Source: an uncultured Eubacteriales bacterium
Lineage (GTDB): Bacteria; Bacillota; Clostridia; Lachnospirales; Lachnospiraceae
Length of the DNA: 49,208 nucleotides
Reading direction: 5' to 3'
Assembly: GCA_949284175.1 (NCBI GenBank)
Contig: CASDVE010000022.1
Coordinates: forward strand, 1-49,208
The notes below the pieces were generated by a model, which was not told where the DNA came from, made no database searches, and worked only from the letters and a program-made list of their open reading frames with translations. The translations under genes were made by a program, and so were the position numbers. This document shows, one piece after another, positions 30,952 to 40,996 of this stretch. Numbering within the stretch: position 1 is the stretch's first letter; each line of letters begins with the position of its first letter.

Positions 30952-33900
30952 ATGAAGAAGTCCATGAGAAAAGATTTTCTTAGAGAGATTAAGAAAAGTT
31001 GGAATCGCTTTCTTTCAATTTTAGTCATTGTAGCACTTGGGGTGGCTTTTTTTGCAGGGATTCGTTCTGCTAGTCCTGATATGAAGTTATCAGCCGATCG
31101 ATACTATGATAAGGAAAATATGATGGATCTTCGTGTGCTTGGTACATGGGGACTAAATGAGGATGACATAGAAGGATTAGAAAAGATAGAAGGTATTGAG
31201 GAGATAGAACCTGTCTACTCCTATGATGTGATGGGGCAAGTAAATGATAATCAATATGTATTAAAGGCGTATTCTGAAACAGAAACTATCAATAAAATGA
31301 AACTGTTGAATGGAAGAATGCCAGAAAAAGAAGGAGAATGTGTGATTGATTCTTTGCTTCTTAGGAATGAGGAATTTCAGATAGGGAAAACCCTTACGGT
31401 TCAGTCTGGAACAGAAGAGGATATTCATGATGTATTAAAGAATACAGAATACAAAATTGTTGGTGTTGTCAGTTCTGCCATGTATATGGACGTGGAAAGA
31501 GGGAGTACTACCATTGGAAACGGCAAGATTGACGGATATTTTGTGATTCCAAAAGAAGAATTTACCCTTGGTGTTTATACAGAAGCCTATATGACGGTAA
31601 CAGGTGCAAAAGAACAGGTGGCCTATTCAAAAGAGTATGATGCCTGTGTTGAGCCTGTGAAAAAGCAGGTGGAAGACTATGTGAAAACAAGGGAAGAGCT
31701 TCGTTATGATGATACGATCAAAGAGGCGAAAGAAAAGATTCAAGAGGGAGAACAAGAAGTAAAAGACGGACAACAAGAGCTTTTGGATGGCAAGGAAGAA
31801 GTAAAAAAAGCGGAACAAGAACTTCTTGATGGGAAACAGGAATTAGAGGATAGGAAACAAGAAGTGACAGAAGCTAAGGCTCAACTACTGGATGGAGAAG
31901 AGCAGATAAAAAAAGGAGAGGAAAGTCTTCTTACAGCAAAACAGCAGTTAGAACAGCAAAAAGAGCAATTGCTAGATGGAAAAGAACAGTTAGAAAAGGC
32001 AAAGAAACAACTAAAAGAGGGAGAAAAGGAAATCAGTAAGGGCAAAGAACAGATAAAAGAAGGAGAAGAGGAAGTTAAGAAGTCAGAAACACAGCTAAAA
32101 GAAGGACAAAAGGAGTATGAACAGAACAAACAAAAGGCAGAACTTGCATTAGAACAAGCAAAACAAGAGTTGGACTCTGCCAAAGAAAAGTTAGATCAAG
32201 GAATGAAAGCCTATGAAGAACAAGAAAACAGTGCATTAGCTCCTGTTATAAAGGCAAAAGAACAACTGACAGTAAAAAAGGAACAGCTGGCAGAATTAGA
32301 AGAGCAGATAAAGGCATTAGAGCAGACAGAATCCAATCATGAGCAGTTGGAAGCGTTAAAGAAGCAGTACGAAGCACAACAAAAAGAGATTCAAAGTGGG
32401 GAACAAGTAATCGCACAACAAGAAACAGCCATTAAGGAACAGCTTGCAGCAGCAAAAGCTCCCTTGCTTGAAGCACAAGCAAAATACGAAACAGGACTAG
32501 CCGAGTATAACGAACAGAGCAAGACGACAAAGGAGCAGTTAAAAAAGGCAAAGACAGAGCTTTTAAGTGGACAACAAAAGATAGAAGAAGTAAAACAACA
32601 ATTGCTGACAAGTAAGGAAACAATTGAAAAAAAGGAAGAGCAGTTAAAGAAAGCAAAAGCAGAACTCACCTCAAAAGAAAAAGAATTAAAAGAAGGGGAG
32701 GAAAAGTTAACTGCTGGAGAAAATACAATCAGGGAAAATGAAGAAACATTAAAAATTTCCAAACAAGAAATTGAAACGAATCGTCAAAAGTTGTTGGATG
32801 CTGAAACGGAACTGGAAAAAGGAGAACAACAGTTAAAAGATGGAGAACAAGAAATAAAAGATGCAAAACAGGAATTAAAAAAGGGAGAAAAGGAATTAGA
32901 AGACGCCAAAATCGAGTTGGCCGATGCAAAGGATGAATTGGCTGATTTAGAAGTGCCAGAGTATTATGCTTTTGATCGAGGAGCTATTATCAGTGCGGTT
33001 TCTTTTGGAAATGATGCGGATCGCATTAAAGCCATTGGGCAAGTATTTCCTGCGATTTTCTTTTTAGTAGCCGCCCTTGTCAGTTTGACCACTATGACCA
33101 GAATGGTAGAAAGCGATCGAACACAGATCGGAACGCTAAAGGCACTTGGATATGGAAAATTTAGCATTGCCATGAAATATTTACTTTACGCATTTTTTGC
33201 TAGCTTGATTGGAAGTTTGATTGGAATGGTGGCAGGACAAAAGATATTGCCAAGTATCATTATGAATGCGTATAAAATGATGTATCAGACGTTGCCAGAA
33301 ACATATTCACCGTTGAATGCTTATTATTCTATCACTTCTTGTTTGGTAGCTATCATTACGATTTTAATTGCCACAAGTTTTGCTTGTATGAAAGAACTCC
33401 ATGAAGTGCCGGCAGGGCTTATGCGACCGGTAGCACCTAAAATTGGAAAACGAGTAGTATTAGAGAGAATTTCATTTTTATGGAATCGTTTGAACTTCAC
33501 AACAAAGGTGACAATCCGCAATCTATTCCGATATAAAAAGAGATTTTTTATGACGGTTTTTGGAATTGGTGGTTGTATGGCATTGATTATTGTGGGATTT
33601 GGATTACAAGATTCCATTTTTTCTATTGTGAATAAACAGTATGGGGAAATTATTAAGTACGACATGGCAGTATCCATAAAAGAGGGAAAGAAAACAGAAA
33701 AAGTGTTAGAAGGACAGAGTCAGATTGCAGATAGTTTAAATACGCATCAAGTGAGTGTGGACGTTGGGACACAAAACGAGGGAAAAATATATGAAGGATA
33801 TGTGATCATACCAGAGGATAAAGAACGCTTTGGTGATTATATTCAACTTCAAAATAGAAAGAGCAAAGAAACCTATGAACTATCTGATCAAGGTGTTATT

Positions 33901-34623
33901 CTTTCTGAAAAGTTACAAAGATTATTAGGATTAGAAATAGGGGATGAAATCACAATAAAACAAGAAGGTAAGGAACAAAAAACCGTTGTTGTAGAAGGAT
34001 TTACTGAAAATTATTTATATCATTATATTTATATGTCCCCACAATTATATGAATCCTTATATGGTGCAAAGCCTGATTGGAATCAGATTTTATTAAAGAC
34101 GGAACAAGTAAGTGAGGAACAAAGAAATACCCTAGCGGAACATTTATTAAAGCAGAGTGGAGTCAATAGCATAACACAAATTGCGGAATCCAAGAGTTCT
34201 GTTAACCGTATGTTGGAAGGTATGGATATTATTATTGTTGTTTTAGTTGTTTCAGCAGGAGCTCTTGCCTTTGTCGTTCTTTATAATCTAAACAATATTA
34301 ACATCAGTGAAAGAAAGAGAGAGCTTGCCACCATTAAAGTGTTAGGATTTTATGATGTGGAAACAGCGGAATATGTCTATCGTGAAAATGTGATTTTAAC
34401 TATCATAGGAATTGGAGTTGGTGTCTTTTTAGGAATCTTCTTGCATCGCTATGTGGTTGTAACAGCGGAACTGGACATGATGATGCTCGGTAGAGAGGTG
34501 AAACCTTTAAGTTTTGTGTATGCAGGACTTCTAACGATAGGTTTTTCCATGTTTGTAAACTTCGTGCTTTACTTTAAACTAAAGAAGATTGATATGGTAG
34601 AATCCTTAAAAAGTGTAGAGTAA
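30952..34623 (+). CDS. FtsX-domain ABC permease with very long extracytoplasmic coiled coil
   Basis: A 1,223-residue membrane protein. Membrane span 1 (about 20-37) is followed by a MacB-like outside domain, then about 415 residues (250-665) of almost unbroken coiled coil with seven-residue units of the type LLDGKEEL/LKEGEKEI. FtsX domain 1 (about 695-825) has three spans. A further span (FFMTVFGIGGCMALIIVGF, near 870) starts the second half, with another outside domain and FtsX domain 2 (about 1090-1215). This is the two-halves-in-one layout of clostridial permeases of this class. The coil would reach into or across the cell wall. Substrate unknown; no two-component system that would suggest peptide resistance is nearby. 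Confidence 0.85.
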   Translation: MKKSMRKDFLREIKKSWNRFLSILVIVALGVAFFAGIRSASPDMKLSADRYYDKENMMDLRVLGTWGLNEDDIEGLEKIEGIEEIEPVYSYDVMGQVNDNQYVLKAYSETETINKMKLLNGRMPEKEGECVIDSLLLRNEEFQIGKTLTVQSGTEEDIHDVLKNTEYKIVGVVSSAMYMDVERGSTTIGNGKIDGYFVIPKEEFTLGVYTEAYMTVTGAKEQVAYSKEYDACVEPVKKQVEDYVKTREELRYDDTIKEAKEKIQEGEQEVKDGQQELLDGKEEVKKAEQELLDGKQELEDRKQEVTEAKAQLLDGEEQIKKGEESLLTAKQQLEQQKEQLLDGKEQLEKAKKQLKEGEKEISKGKEQIKEGEEEVKKSETQLKEGQKEYEQNKQKAELALEQAKQELDSAKEKLDQGMKAYEEQENSALAPVIKAKEQLTVKKEQLAELEEQIKALEQTESNHEQLEALKKQYEAQQKEIQSGEQVIAQQETAIKEQLAAAKAPLLEAQAKYETGLAEYNEQSKTTKEQLKKAKTELLSGQQKIEEVKQQLLTSKETIEKKEEQLKKAKAELTSKEKELKEGEEKLTAGENTIRENEETLKISKQEIETNRQKLLDAETELEKGEQQLKDGEQEIKDAKQELKKGEKELEDAKIELADAKDELADLEVPEYYAFDRGAIISAVSFGNDADRIKAIGQVFPAIFFLVAALVSLTTMTRMVESDRTQIGTLKALGYGKFSIAMKYLLYAFFASLIGSLIGMVAGQKILPSIIMNAYKMMYQTLPETYSPLNAYYSITSCLVAIITILIATSFACMKELHEVPAGLMRPVAPKIGKRVVLERISFLWNRLNFTTKVTIRNLFRYKKRFFMTVFGIGGCMALIIVGFGLQDSIFSIVNKQYGEIIKYDMAVSIKEGKKTEKVLEGQSQIADSLNTHQVSVDVGTQNEGKIYEGYVIIPEDKERFGDYIQLQNRKSKETYELSDQGVILSEKLQRLLGLEIGDEITIKQEGKEQKTVVVEGFTENYLYHYIYMSPQLYESLYGAKPDWNQILLKTEQVSEEQRNTLAEHLLKQSGVNSITQIAESKSSVNRMLEGMDIIIVVLVVSAGALAFVVLYNLNNINISERKRELATIKVLGFYDVETAEYVYRENVILTIIGIGVGVFLGIFLHRYVVVTAELDMMMLGREVKPLSFVYAGLLTIGFSMFVNFVLYFKLKKIDMVESLKSVE

Positions 34624-34769
34624 TCGTTGATAAAAACTTAGAGGCAAGTGCTAACATATACTGGGGGATAGCATACAATGAGGATGATTCATAGGGAATG
34701 AGAGGATGGAAAAGCTAGGACTAGGATACAGTAGAAATATAAGAAACAAAAAATAAAATGGAGGAAGAG

Positions 34770-36650
34770 TTGAAGACAAAAACGTATACACCAAAAAGTT
34801 GGCATATTATTTACTGTTTATTTGCACTAAAAATAGTTATTTTTTATCAATCTGTGAAATTGGAAGGTGCAGTCCGTTTCGTAGGACTGCTTACTTTTGC
34901 CTTTATTACCATTTTCTTTGAATTTATGAGGCAAAGAAGAAGAAAGGCGTTATCTGCAATGCTATTTGGCATTGTTTATGGACTCTCATCTTTAATTATG
35001 ATGGCAGATGCGATGTATTATGGATACTTTGTTCAATATCCATCAGTAAATCAGCTTTTCCAGCTTGATGATTTGATTGCAACAAGTGGAGCCATTGAAT
35101 TACAAGGCGTTATATCAACCATAGGGATTCTTTTATTTTTATGGGATATTCCCTTTGTCATATATTGGTTTATAAAAAGTCAAAAAGAGGTACGGAATAA
35201 AAAAAGAAAATCCTACTCTTCTTTCTTTTTCTTGCTTATGCTCATGATAATTGGAGTTCTTGTGTGGAATCCATTGAAGGATGACAAGGTTTTAGGGGTG
35301 ACACGTTTAGAAGTTATCTCGTATCATGTGAGTGATATTGTCAAATTCATAGGAGAAAAAATGGCACGTTCGTCTATTAAGGAAGAAGAAATACAAAAAG
35401 AACTAAAAGAGCTTGTTCCAAAAGCGGAAGGAAGGAAATACCGAGGCATTGGAAAGGGAAAAAATCTGATTGTGATTCAAATGGAGAGTTTTCAAAACTT
35501 TCCCATTGGTAGGACGTATAATGGACAAGAAATCACACCAAATATTAATAAGCTACTAAAGTCTGATACCTTATATTTTAATAACTATTATCAGTCTTTA
35601 GGGAAAGGAAATACAGCGGATGCGGAATTTGCCACATTAAATAGTTTTTATCCAGTGACAGAACGAGAGGCTTATCGCCTTTATGTGGAAAATAATTATA
35701 ATGGTCTTCCATGGCTTTTACGTCAACAAGGATATGGCACTCTTGCTTTTCATGGCAATGTGAGAACCTTTTGGAATCGAGGACAGATGTATCCACAAGA
35801 AGGGTTTGATTTCTTTTATAGTCAAGAGTATTTGAATCCAACAGAAATTTCTGGATTTGGAATTACAGATAAAGAGTTATTTAGACAAGCGGTGGATATT
35901 TTAAAACAACAAACAGGACAGACCTTTAGTTTTATGGTGACGGTGACGAATCATATTCCGTATGATTTAGAGGATAGTCTTGTTTCTCTTAAGTTGAAAC
36001 CAGAGGATGAAACGTTGTTTGGACATTATTTACAAGCGGTTCATTATGCAGATGAAGCCATTGGGGAGTTGATAGAACGGTTAAAAGAAGAAGGGTTATA
36101 TGAGAATACAGTGATTGCCATGTATGGGGATCATCATGGGATGCTGATCTCGGATGATGATTTTTATAAGTCCATCCAAGAAGAAGTGCCAAAGTATATT
36201 GGAAGAGAGTATGATTATGACGAAATGTTGAATATTCCATTGATTATTCATGTCCCAAACAGTGGGGTGAAAGAAACCATTGAAACCACAGGTGGAGAGG
36301 TGGATTTTCTGCCTACTATCGCAAATATTATGGATTTGACCATTCCACAGCCTTATATTTTTGGAAAAGATATTGCCAACGTAACCGAAGAAAAAGATGA
36401 TTTTGTAGCCTCTGTGACCTATCTGTTAGAAGGTTCTTTTGTATGGGGCAAGACGATGTATCAAATCGGACGGGATGGAACATTTGAAAGTGGACGGGCG
36501 TGGAATACGGACACAGGAGAAGAAATTCCTTTAACAGAGGAGTTAAAGGAGCAATCTAAGAGGGCGAAGCGATTGGTGCAACTATCAAAAAAAGTATTGG
36601 ATTATAATTTGATGTCCGATTATGCAGGACAAAACTATTTAGAACCATAA
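34770..36650 (+). CDS. LtaS-like membrane sulfatase (phosphoglycerol transferase)
   Basis: A 626-residue protein with about five N-terminal membrane spans and an outside alkaline-phosphatase-fold domain. The nucleophile is Thr282 in GKGNTADAEF, which matches LtaS. Metal ligands are in IQMESFQN, YGDHHG and the histidine in VTNHIPY. LtaS proteins build polyglycerolphosphate from phosphatidylglycerol for lipoteichoic acid. The ATG at 34758 has no ribosome binding site, but the TTG at 34770 is 5 nt after GGAGGAA (which overlaps that ATG), so the TTG is preferred. It may make a glycerophosphate modification of another wall polymer, since clostridial LTA varies. Confidence 0.83.
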   Translation: MKTKTYTPKSWHIIYCLFALKIVIFYQSVKLEGAVRFVGLLTFAFITIFFEFMRQRRRKALSAMLFGIVYGLSSLIMMADAMYYGYFVQYPSVNQLFQLDDLIATSGAIELQGVISTIGILLFLWDIPFVIYWFIKSQKEVRNKKRKSYSSFFFLLMLMIIGVLVWNPLKDDKVLGVTRLEVISYHVSDIVKFIGEKMARSSIKEEEIQKELKELVPKAEGRKYRGIGKGKNLIVIQMESFQNFPIGRTYNGQEITPNINKLLKSDTLYFNNYYQSLGKGNTADAEFATLNSFYPVTEREAYRLYVENNYNGLPWLLRQQGYGTLAFHGNVRTFWNRGQMYPQEGFDFFYSQEYLNPTEISGFGITDKELFRQAVDILKQQTGQTFSFMVTVTNHIPYDLEDSLVSLKLKPEDETLFGHYLQAVHYADEAIGELIERLKEEGLYENTVIAMYGDHHGMLISDDDFYKSIQEEVPKYIGREYDYDEMLNIPLIIHVPNSGVKETIETTGGEVDFLPTIANIMDLTIPQPYIFGKDIANVTEEKDDFVASVTYLLEGSFVWGKTMYQIGRDGTFESGRAWNTDTGEEIPLTEELKEQSKRAKRLVQLSKKVLDYNLMSDYAGQNYLEP

Positions 36651-36724
36651 GAAAGAGAACAAGAGTGGCTTCTCATCGGTGGTTCAAGATAAGGAGTTTT
36701 TGAGAATAAAGGAGATGAATAACT

Positions 36725-38272
36725 ATGATTCAACATGAAATAAGTCCCATTTATAATCGGAATTCAAGGATTTTAATTCTTGGAAGTTTTCCATCTGTGA
36801 AGTCAAGAGAAGGAGGATTTTTTTATCATCATCCACAAAATCGGTTTTGGAAAGTGTTAGCAGGTATTGCAGAAACTAAAACGCCAAAGACAATCGAAGA
36901 GAAAAAAGAGTTTTTGCTCTTTCATGGAATTGCAATCTATGATGTCATTGCCAGTTGCAACATTATAGGTTCTAGCGATAGTAGCATTACGGATGTGGTT
37001 CCATCGGATATTAAAACGATTTTGGAGAAGACAGGAATCACAAAGATTTATTTAAACGGCAATAAAGCATATGAGTTATATGAAAAATATCAAAAAAAGG
37101 AACTAGAAAAAGAGGGAATTGAAGTGGAAGCCATAAAACTTCCATCTACAAGTCCTGCCAATGCGGGAAAATCATTGGAACAACTGCTTTTAGAATGGAG
37201 TGTAATAAAAAAAGAGATCTACCGCCCTATAAAACCTTTAAATGAGGAAATCTGTGATGCCCTTTTAAATTGGTATTACCATCACGCACGCATCCTTCCT
37301 TGGAGGGAAGAACCAACGCCATATCGAGTTTGGATTTCTGAAATTATGCTTCAGCAGACACGAGTGGAAGCGGTAAAGCCATACTATGATCGCTTTATGG
37401 AAACGTTACCTACCATGAAAGATCTGGCAGAAGTGGATGACGAAATCTTGATGAAATTATGGGAAGGATTGGGGTATTATAATCGGGCAAGAAATCTGAA
37501 AAAAACTGCTAAGATTGTGATGGAACAATATGGAGGACAGATGCCAAGGGATTATGAAAAGTTATTAGAACTTCCAGGCATTGGAGAATATACGGCAGGA
37601 GCCATTGGCTCAATCGCCTATGGATTAGATGTTCCTGCTGTGGATGGAAATGTGCTTCGAGTTATCACCAGATTGACAGAATGCTATGAGGATATTTTAA
37701 AACAAAAAACAAAAAAAGAAGTGATGCTCCGTCTATCAGAAATTATGCCAAAAGGGAAAAGCGGAGATATGAATCAAGCGTTAATGGAATTAGGTGCAAC
37801 GGTTTGCATTCCAAATGGAAAGCCCCATTGTGAAGAATGTCCATGGGATACAAGATGTCTTGCTTATAAAAAAGATTTAACGGATCAGATTCCAGTGAAG
37901 ACACCGAAAAAAGAGAGAAGAAAAGAAGAAAAAACGGTATTTTTATTGGAGTATCAAAATAAAGTGGCTCTTCATAAAAGACCAGAAGTTGGACTGCTAT
38001 CAGGACTTTGGGAATTTCCAAATGTAGAGGGGAAATTGAATGAAGAAGAGCTATATCATTTCTTAAAACAGCATGGAGTAAAAGAATATGAGATGATTGG
38101 AGAGTATGAAGGAAAGCATATATTCTCCCATGTGGAATGGCATATGAAAGGAAAAAGAGTCCGTTTGCAAGAAGAAATAAAAGGGCTTGATTGTATTTGG
38201 GTTTCAAAAGAAGAAATGGAAGAACACTATGCGATTCCTTCCGCTTTTGAATGGCTTAGAAAAGAATATTAG
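36725..38272 (+). CDS. mutY: Fused hypoxanthine-DNA glycosylase (UDG family 6) and A/G-specific adenine glycosylase MutY
   Basis: A 515-residue fusion of two base-excision repair enzymes. Residues 1-160 match the family 6 uracil-DNA-glycosylase fold that removes hypoxanthine: LILGSFPSVKS (18-27), FYHHPQNRFW (33-42) and STSPANA (141-147). Residues about 170-515 are a complete MutY: catalytic Glu206 in SEIMLQQTR, helix-hairpin-helix LPGIGEYTAG, Asp307 in AVDGNVLRV, the [4Fe-4S] cysteines CX6CX2CX5C after GATV, and the C-terminal NUDIX-like 8-oxoG domain (IFSHVEWHMKG). No frameshift or stop separates the parts. The fusion joins deaminated-adenine and oxidised-guanine repair. Confidence 0.88.
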   Translation: MIQHEISPIYNRNSRILILGSFPSVKSREGGFFYHHPQNRFWKVLAGIAETKTPKTIEEKKEFLLFHGIAIYDVIASCNIIGSSDSSITDVVPSDIKTILEKTGITKIYLNGNKAYELYEKYQKKELEKEGIEVEAIKLPSTSPANAGKSLEQLLLEWSVIKKEIYRPIKPLNEEICDALLNWYYHHARILPWREEPTPYRVWISEIMLQQTRVEAVKPYYDRFMETLPTMKDLAEVDDEILMKLWEGLGYYNRARNLKKTAKIVMEQYGGQMPRDYEKLLELPGIGEYTAGAIGSIAYGLDVPAVDGNVLRVITRLTECYEDILKQKTKKEVMLRLSEIMPKGKSGDMNQALMELGATVCIPNGKPHCEECPWDTRCLAYKKDLTDQIPVKTPKKERRKEEKTVFLLEYQNKVALHKRPEVGLLSGLWEFPNVEGKLNEEELYHFLKQHGVKEYEMIGEYEGKHIFSHVEWHMKGKRVRLQEEIKGLDCIWVSKEEMEEHYAIPSAFEWLRKEY

Positions 38273-38282
38273 AAAAAATTGG

Positions 38283-38313
38283 AAGGCTCTCACGATTTAG
38301 TGAGAGCCTTTTA
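38283..38313 (+). terminator. Terminator after mutY
   Basis: An 11-bp perfect stem (AAGGCTCTCAC with GTGAGAGCCTT) and 6-nt loop are followed by TT and A/T bases. It isolates the sugar operon from upstream transcription. Confidence 0.85.
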
Positions 38314-38429
38314 TAGTGAAAGAAATAATTCAAAAATTTTGAAAAAGGAAAATAAAAGTAAAAATACACAAAAAATAATATTGATAATAGTGAAAAATGT
38401 AGAAAATAACGAATATTCATAGAATTTCA

Positions 38430-38486
38430 TTGACAGAAAAACGTTTTTCTAATAAAATGATTACAACATCAGAAAAACGTTTTTCC
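38430..38486 (+). promoter_or_regulatory. Sugar operon promoter with two LacI-type operators
   Basis: A consensus promoter, TTGACA (38430-38435) and TAAAAT (38453-38458) with 17-bp spacing, has a perfect 16-bp palindrome AGAAAAACGTTTTTCT (38435-38450) filling its spacer. A second copy with one changed end base (38471-38486) lies just after the transcription start, 36 bp centre to centre. Central CG and this symmetry are typical of LacI-family operators. The LacI gene at 42012 is the likely repressor. Confidence 0.85.
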
Positions 38487-38511
38487 AGTGCAGAGAAAGG
38501 AAAGTGAGCAA

Positions 38512-39996
38512 ATGCAGATTGTAATGAAAGATATTCAAAAATCATTTGGTTCCAATCAGGTTTTAACTGGAGCGTCTTTGGATTTGCGAGAAGGGGAAGT
38601 ACATGCTCTTATGGGGGAGAATGGTGCAGGAAAGTCCACTTTGATGAAGATATTGACCGGAGTGTATACGAAAGATTCGGGTCATATTCTAGTAAATGGT
38701 AAAGAAATGACGTTCAAGGGAGCAAAAGAAGCAGAAGAAAATGGTATTTTGTTTATTCATCAAGAACTGAATGTTTTGTATGATTTGACGGTGGAAGAAA
38801 ATCTTTTTTTGAATAAAGAGATTAAAAGTAGGTTTGGTTTTTGTAAATCAAAAGAAATGCAGAAGAAAGCAAAAGAGGCATTAGATATTTTAGGGGTGGA
38901 TATTCCGCCAAAGACCATTATGTCAACATTATCAGTGGGACAGCAACAGATGATTGAGATTTGCAAAGCATTGATGTTGGAAGTACAGGTTATTATTATG
39001 GATGAGCCAACCGCAGCATTGACAGAGACGGAAACCGAAGCCTTATTTAAGGTCATTCAAAATTTAAAAAGTAAAGGTGTATCCATTGTCTATATTTCTC
39101 ATAGAATGGAGGAAATTTTTCAGATTTGTGATCGGATTACTGTCATGCGAGATGGTCAGTACATTGGAACTCGAAGCATAGAAGAAACCAATATGAATGA
39201 ATTGGTGAAAATGATGATTGGAAGAGAGATCGGAGAACGGTATCCTCAAAGAGAAAGTAAAATTGGAGATGTGGTATTTGAAGCAGAAAATCTTGGATTA
39301 GATGGGAAATTCCAAGATGTATCTTTTAAAGTGCATGCGGGAGAAGTACTTGGAGTGAGTGGGCTTATGGGTGCAGGTAGAACGGAGATCATGCAATCCA
39401 TTTTTGGAAATATCCCATATCAGAGAGGTAGCATTAAGATAGAAGGTAACGAGGTACATATAAAAAAGCCAAAAGATGCTATTCGATACGGAATAGGATT
39501 TATTACGGAAGACCGAAAAATAGAAGGCTTAATGTTAGATAAGAGTATTCGAGAAAATATTTCCTTGACCAATTTAGAAGCAATATCCAGTCATTCTTTT
39601 CTTAAAAAAGAGAAGGAAAAGGAGTTTTCTCAAAAAGGAATTGAGGATTTTAATATCAAATGTTTTGGAGAAGAAACGTTAACAGGAAATTTAAGCGGGG
39701 GCAATCAGCAAAAAGTTGTACTTGCAAAATGGATTTTAAAAAATCCTAAGATTTTGATTCTGGATGAGCCAACAAGAGGAGTTGATATTGGAGCAAAAAA
39801 AGAAATTTATAATGTTATTAATGCTTTAGCGAAAAGGGGAGTTGCTATCATAATGATTTCCTCAGAATTGCCTGAACTTCTTGGAATGAGCGATAGAATT
39901 ATGGTTGTTTGGGAAGGAAAGATAACCGGAGTACTTGGGAAAAAAGAGGCAAACCAGGAAAATATTATGACGCTGGCAACGGGAGGAAGGATTTAG
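38512..39996 (+). CDS. Sugar ABC transporter ATPase, RbsA/XylG type
   Basis: A 494-residue protein with two tandem ABC domains, as in all RbsA-like ATPases. Domain 1 has Walker A GENGAGKST (37-45) and MDEPTAALTETE; its signature LSVGQQQMIEICKAL is the usual variant. Domain 2 has the degenerate P-loop GLMGAGRTE, signature LSGGNQQKVVLAKWI and LDEPTRGVDIGAK. It powers import through the RbsC-like permease whose start codon touches this stop. The frame is open from 38488, but ATG 38512 follows AGAAAGGAAAG. Confidence 0.9.
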   Translation: MQIVMKDIQKSFGSNQVLTGASLDLREGEVHALMGENGAGKSTLMKILTGVYTKDSGHILVNGKEMTFKGAKEAEENGILFIHQELNVLYDLTVEENLFLNKEIKSRFGFCKSKEMQKKAKEALDILGVDIPPKTIMSTLSVGQQQMIEICKALMLEVQVIIMDEPTAALTETETEALFKVIQNLKSKGVSIVYISHRMEEIFQICDRITVMRDGQYIGTRSIEETNMNELVKMMIGREIGERYPQRESKIGDVVFEAENLGLDGKFQDVSFKVHAGEVLGVSGLMGAGRTEIMQSIFGNIPYQRGSIKIEGNEVHIKKPKDAIRYGIGFITEDRKIEGLMLDKSIRENISLTNLEAISSHSFLKKEKEKEFSQKGIEDFNIKCFGEETLTGNLSGGNQQKVVLAKWILKNPKILILDEPTRGVDIGAKKEIYNVINALAKRGVAIIMISSELPELLGMSDRIMVVWEGKITGVLGKKEANQENIMTLATGGRI

Positions 39997-40953
39997 ATGA
40001 AAATGGAAAAAAGAAGTGTAGCAAATATTTTACAAGAGTATGGGGCTTTGATTGCATTGGTTTTTCTAATTGTGGTAATTGGTGCAATCAGTCCAGAATT
40101 TAGAACCGTTAATAACTTTCTTTCATTAATTAGACAGTCATCCATTAATGGATTTATTGCATTTGGAATGACTATGGTTATCTTAACGGGAGGAATTGAC
40201 TTATCCGTTGGTTCTACATTAGCATTGAGTGCAGCATTATGTGCGGGGATGATTACAAAGGGGATTCCAGTTCCAGTGGCTATGTTAGTTACATTAGCGG
40301 TAGGATTGGGACTTGGTATGTTATCAGGAGTTTTAATTACAAAAGGAAGATTACAGCCTTTTATTGCAACCTTGATCACAATGACGGTATATAGAGGTAT
40401 GACCATGATCTATATGAATGGACGTCCCATTTCCAATCTATCAAAGGAAGAGTATGCCATGTCCAATGTCTTAGTCTTTTTTGGGAAAGGAAGTATCCTA
40501 GGGATTCCAGTTCCAGTTATTTTGTTTATCATAGTTTTTGTTTTTTTCTTTCTATTATTAAATAAGACAGCATTAGGAAGAAAGATCTATGCCGTAGGTT
40601 CCAATGCTGAATGTGCCAAATTAGCAGGAATCAGTATTATAAAAATTAAGATGTTCGTATACAGTATTTCTGGTTTGATGGCTGGGTTATCGGGGCTGGT
40701 ACTTCTATCCAGATTGAACTCTGCACAGCCAACATTGGGAAGTGGATATGAATTGGATGCCATCGCATCCGTTGCCCTTGGTGGCACCAGTATGAATGGG
40801 GGAAGAGGAAAAATTACAGGAACATTAATTGGTATTTTAATTATTGCTGTATTAAATAATGGTTTAAATATTTTGGGAGTTTCTTCTTATTATCAAGATG
40901 TTGTAAAAGGAATTGTAATTTTAATTGCAGTTCTTTCTGATAAGAACAGATAA
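39997..40953 (+). CDS. Sugar ABC transporter permease, RbsC type
   Basis: A 318-residue membrane protein with about nine or ten spans. The family motif GMTMVILTGGIDLSVGSTLAL (about 57-77) and GSNAECAKLAGISIIKIKMFVY-like EAA loop (about 205-225) are typical of the RbsC/XylH family. It begins immediately after the ATPase stop codon and uses the GGAGGAAGG at the end of that gene. The sugar cannot be told from the permease; neighbours point to a pentose or related sugar. Confidence 0.9.
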   Translation: MKMEKRSVANILQEYGALIALVFLIVVIGAISPEFRTVNNFLSLIRQSSINGFIAFGMTMVILTGGIDLSVGSTLALSAALCAGMITKGIPVPVAMLVTLAVGLGLGMLSGVLITKGRLQPFIATLITMTVYRGMTMIYMNGRPISNLSKEEYAMSNVLVFFGKGSILGIPVPVILFIIVFVFFFLLLNKTALGRKIYAVGSNAECAKLAGISIIKIKMFVYSISGLMAGLSGLVLLSRLNSAQPTLGSGYELDAIASVALGGTSMNGGRGKITGTLIGILIIAVLNNGLNILGVSSYYQDVVKGIVILIAVLSDKNR

Positions 40954-40996
40954 ACAGTAATTGACAAGGATTTATTTTTTAGAGGAGGAAGTAAGA

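Noticed and set aside
31627..32929. Several minus-strand frames across the permease coiled coil
   Set aside because: They are low-complexity Ser/Cys/Phe-rich reverse images of the Glu/Lys/Gln-rich coil repeats.
37743..38207. 154-residue minus-strand frame within mutY
   Set aside because: No recognisable domain, and the MutY frame on the other strand is complete with its Fe-S cysteines and NUDIX-like end.
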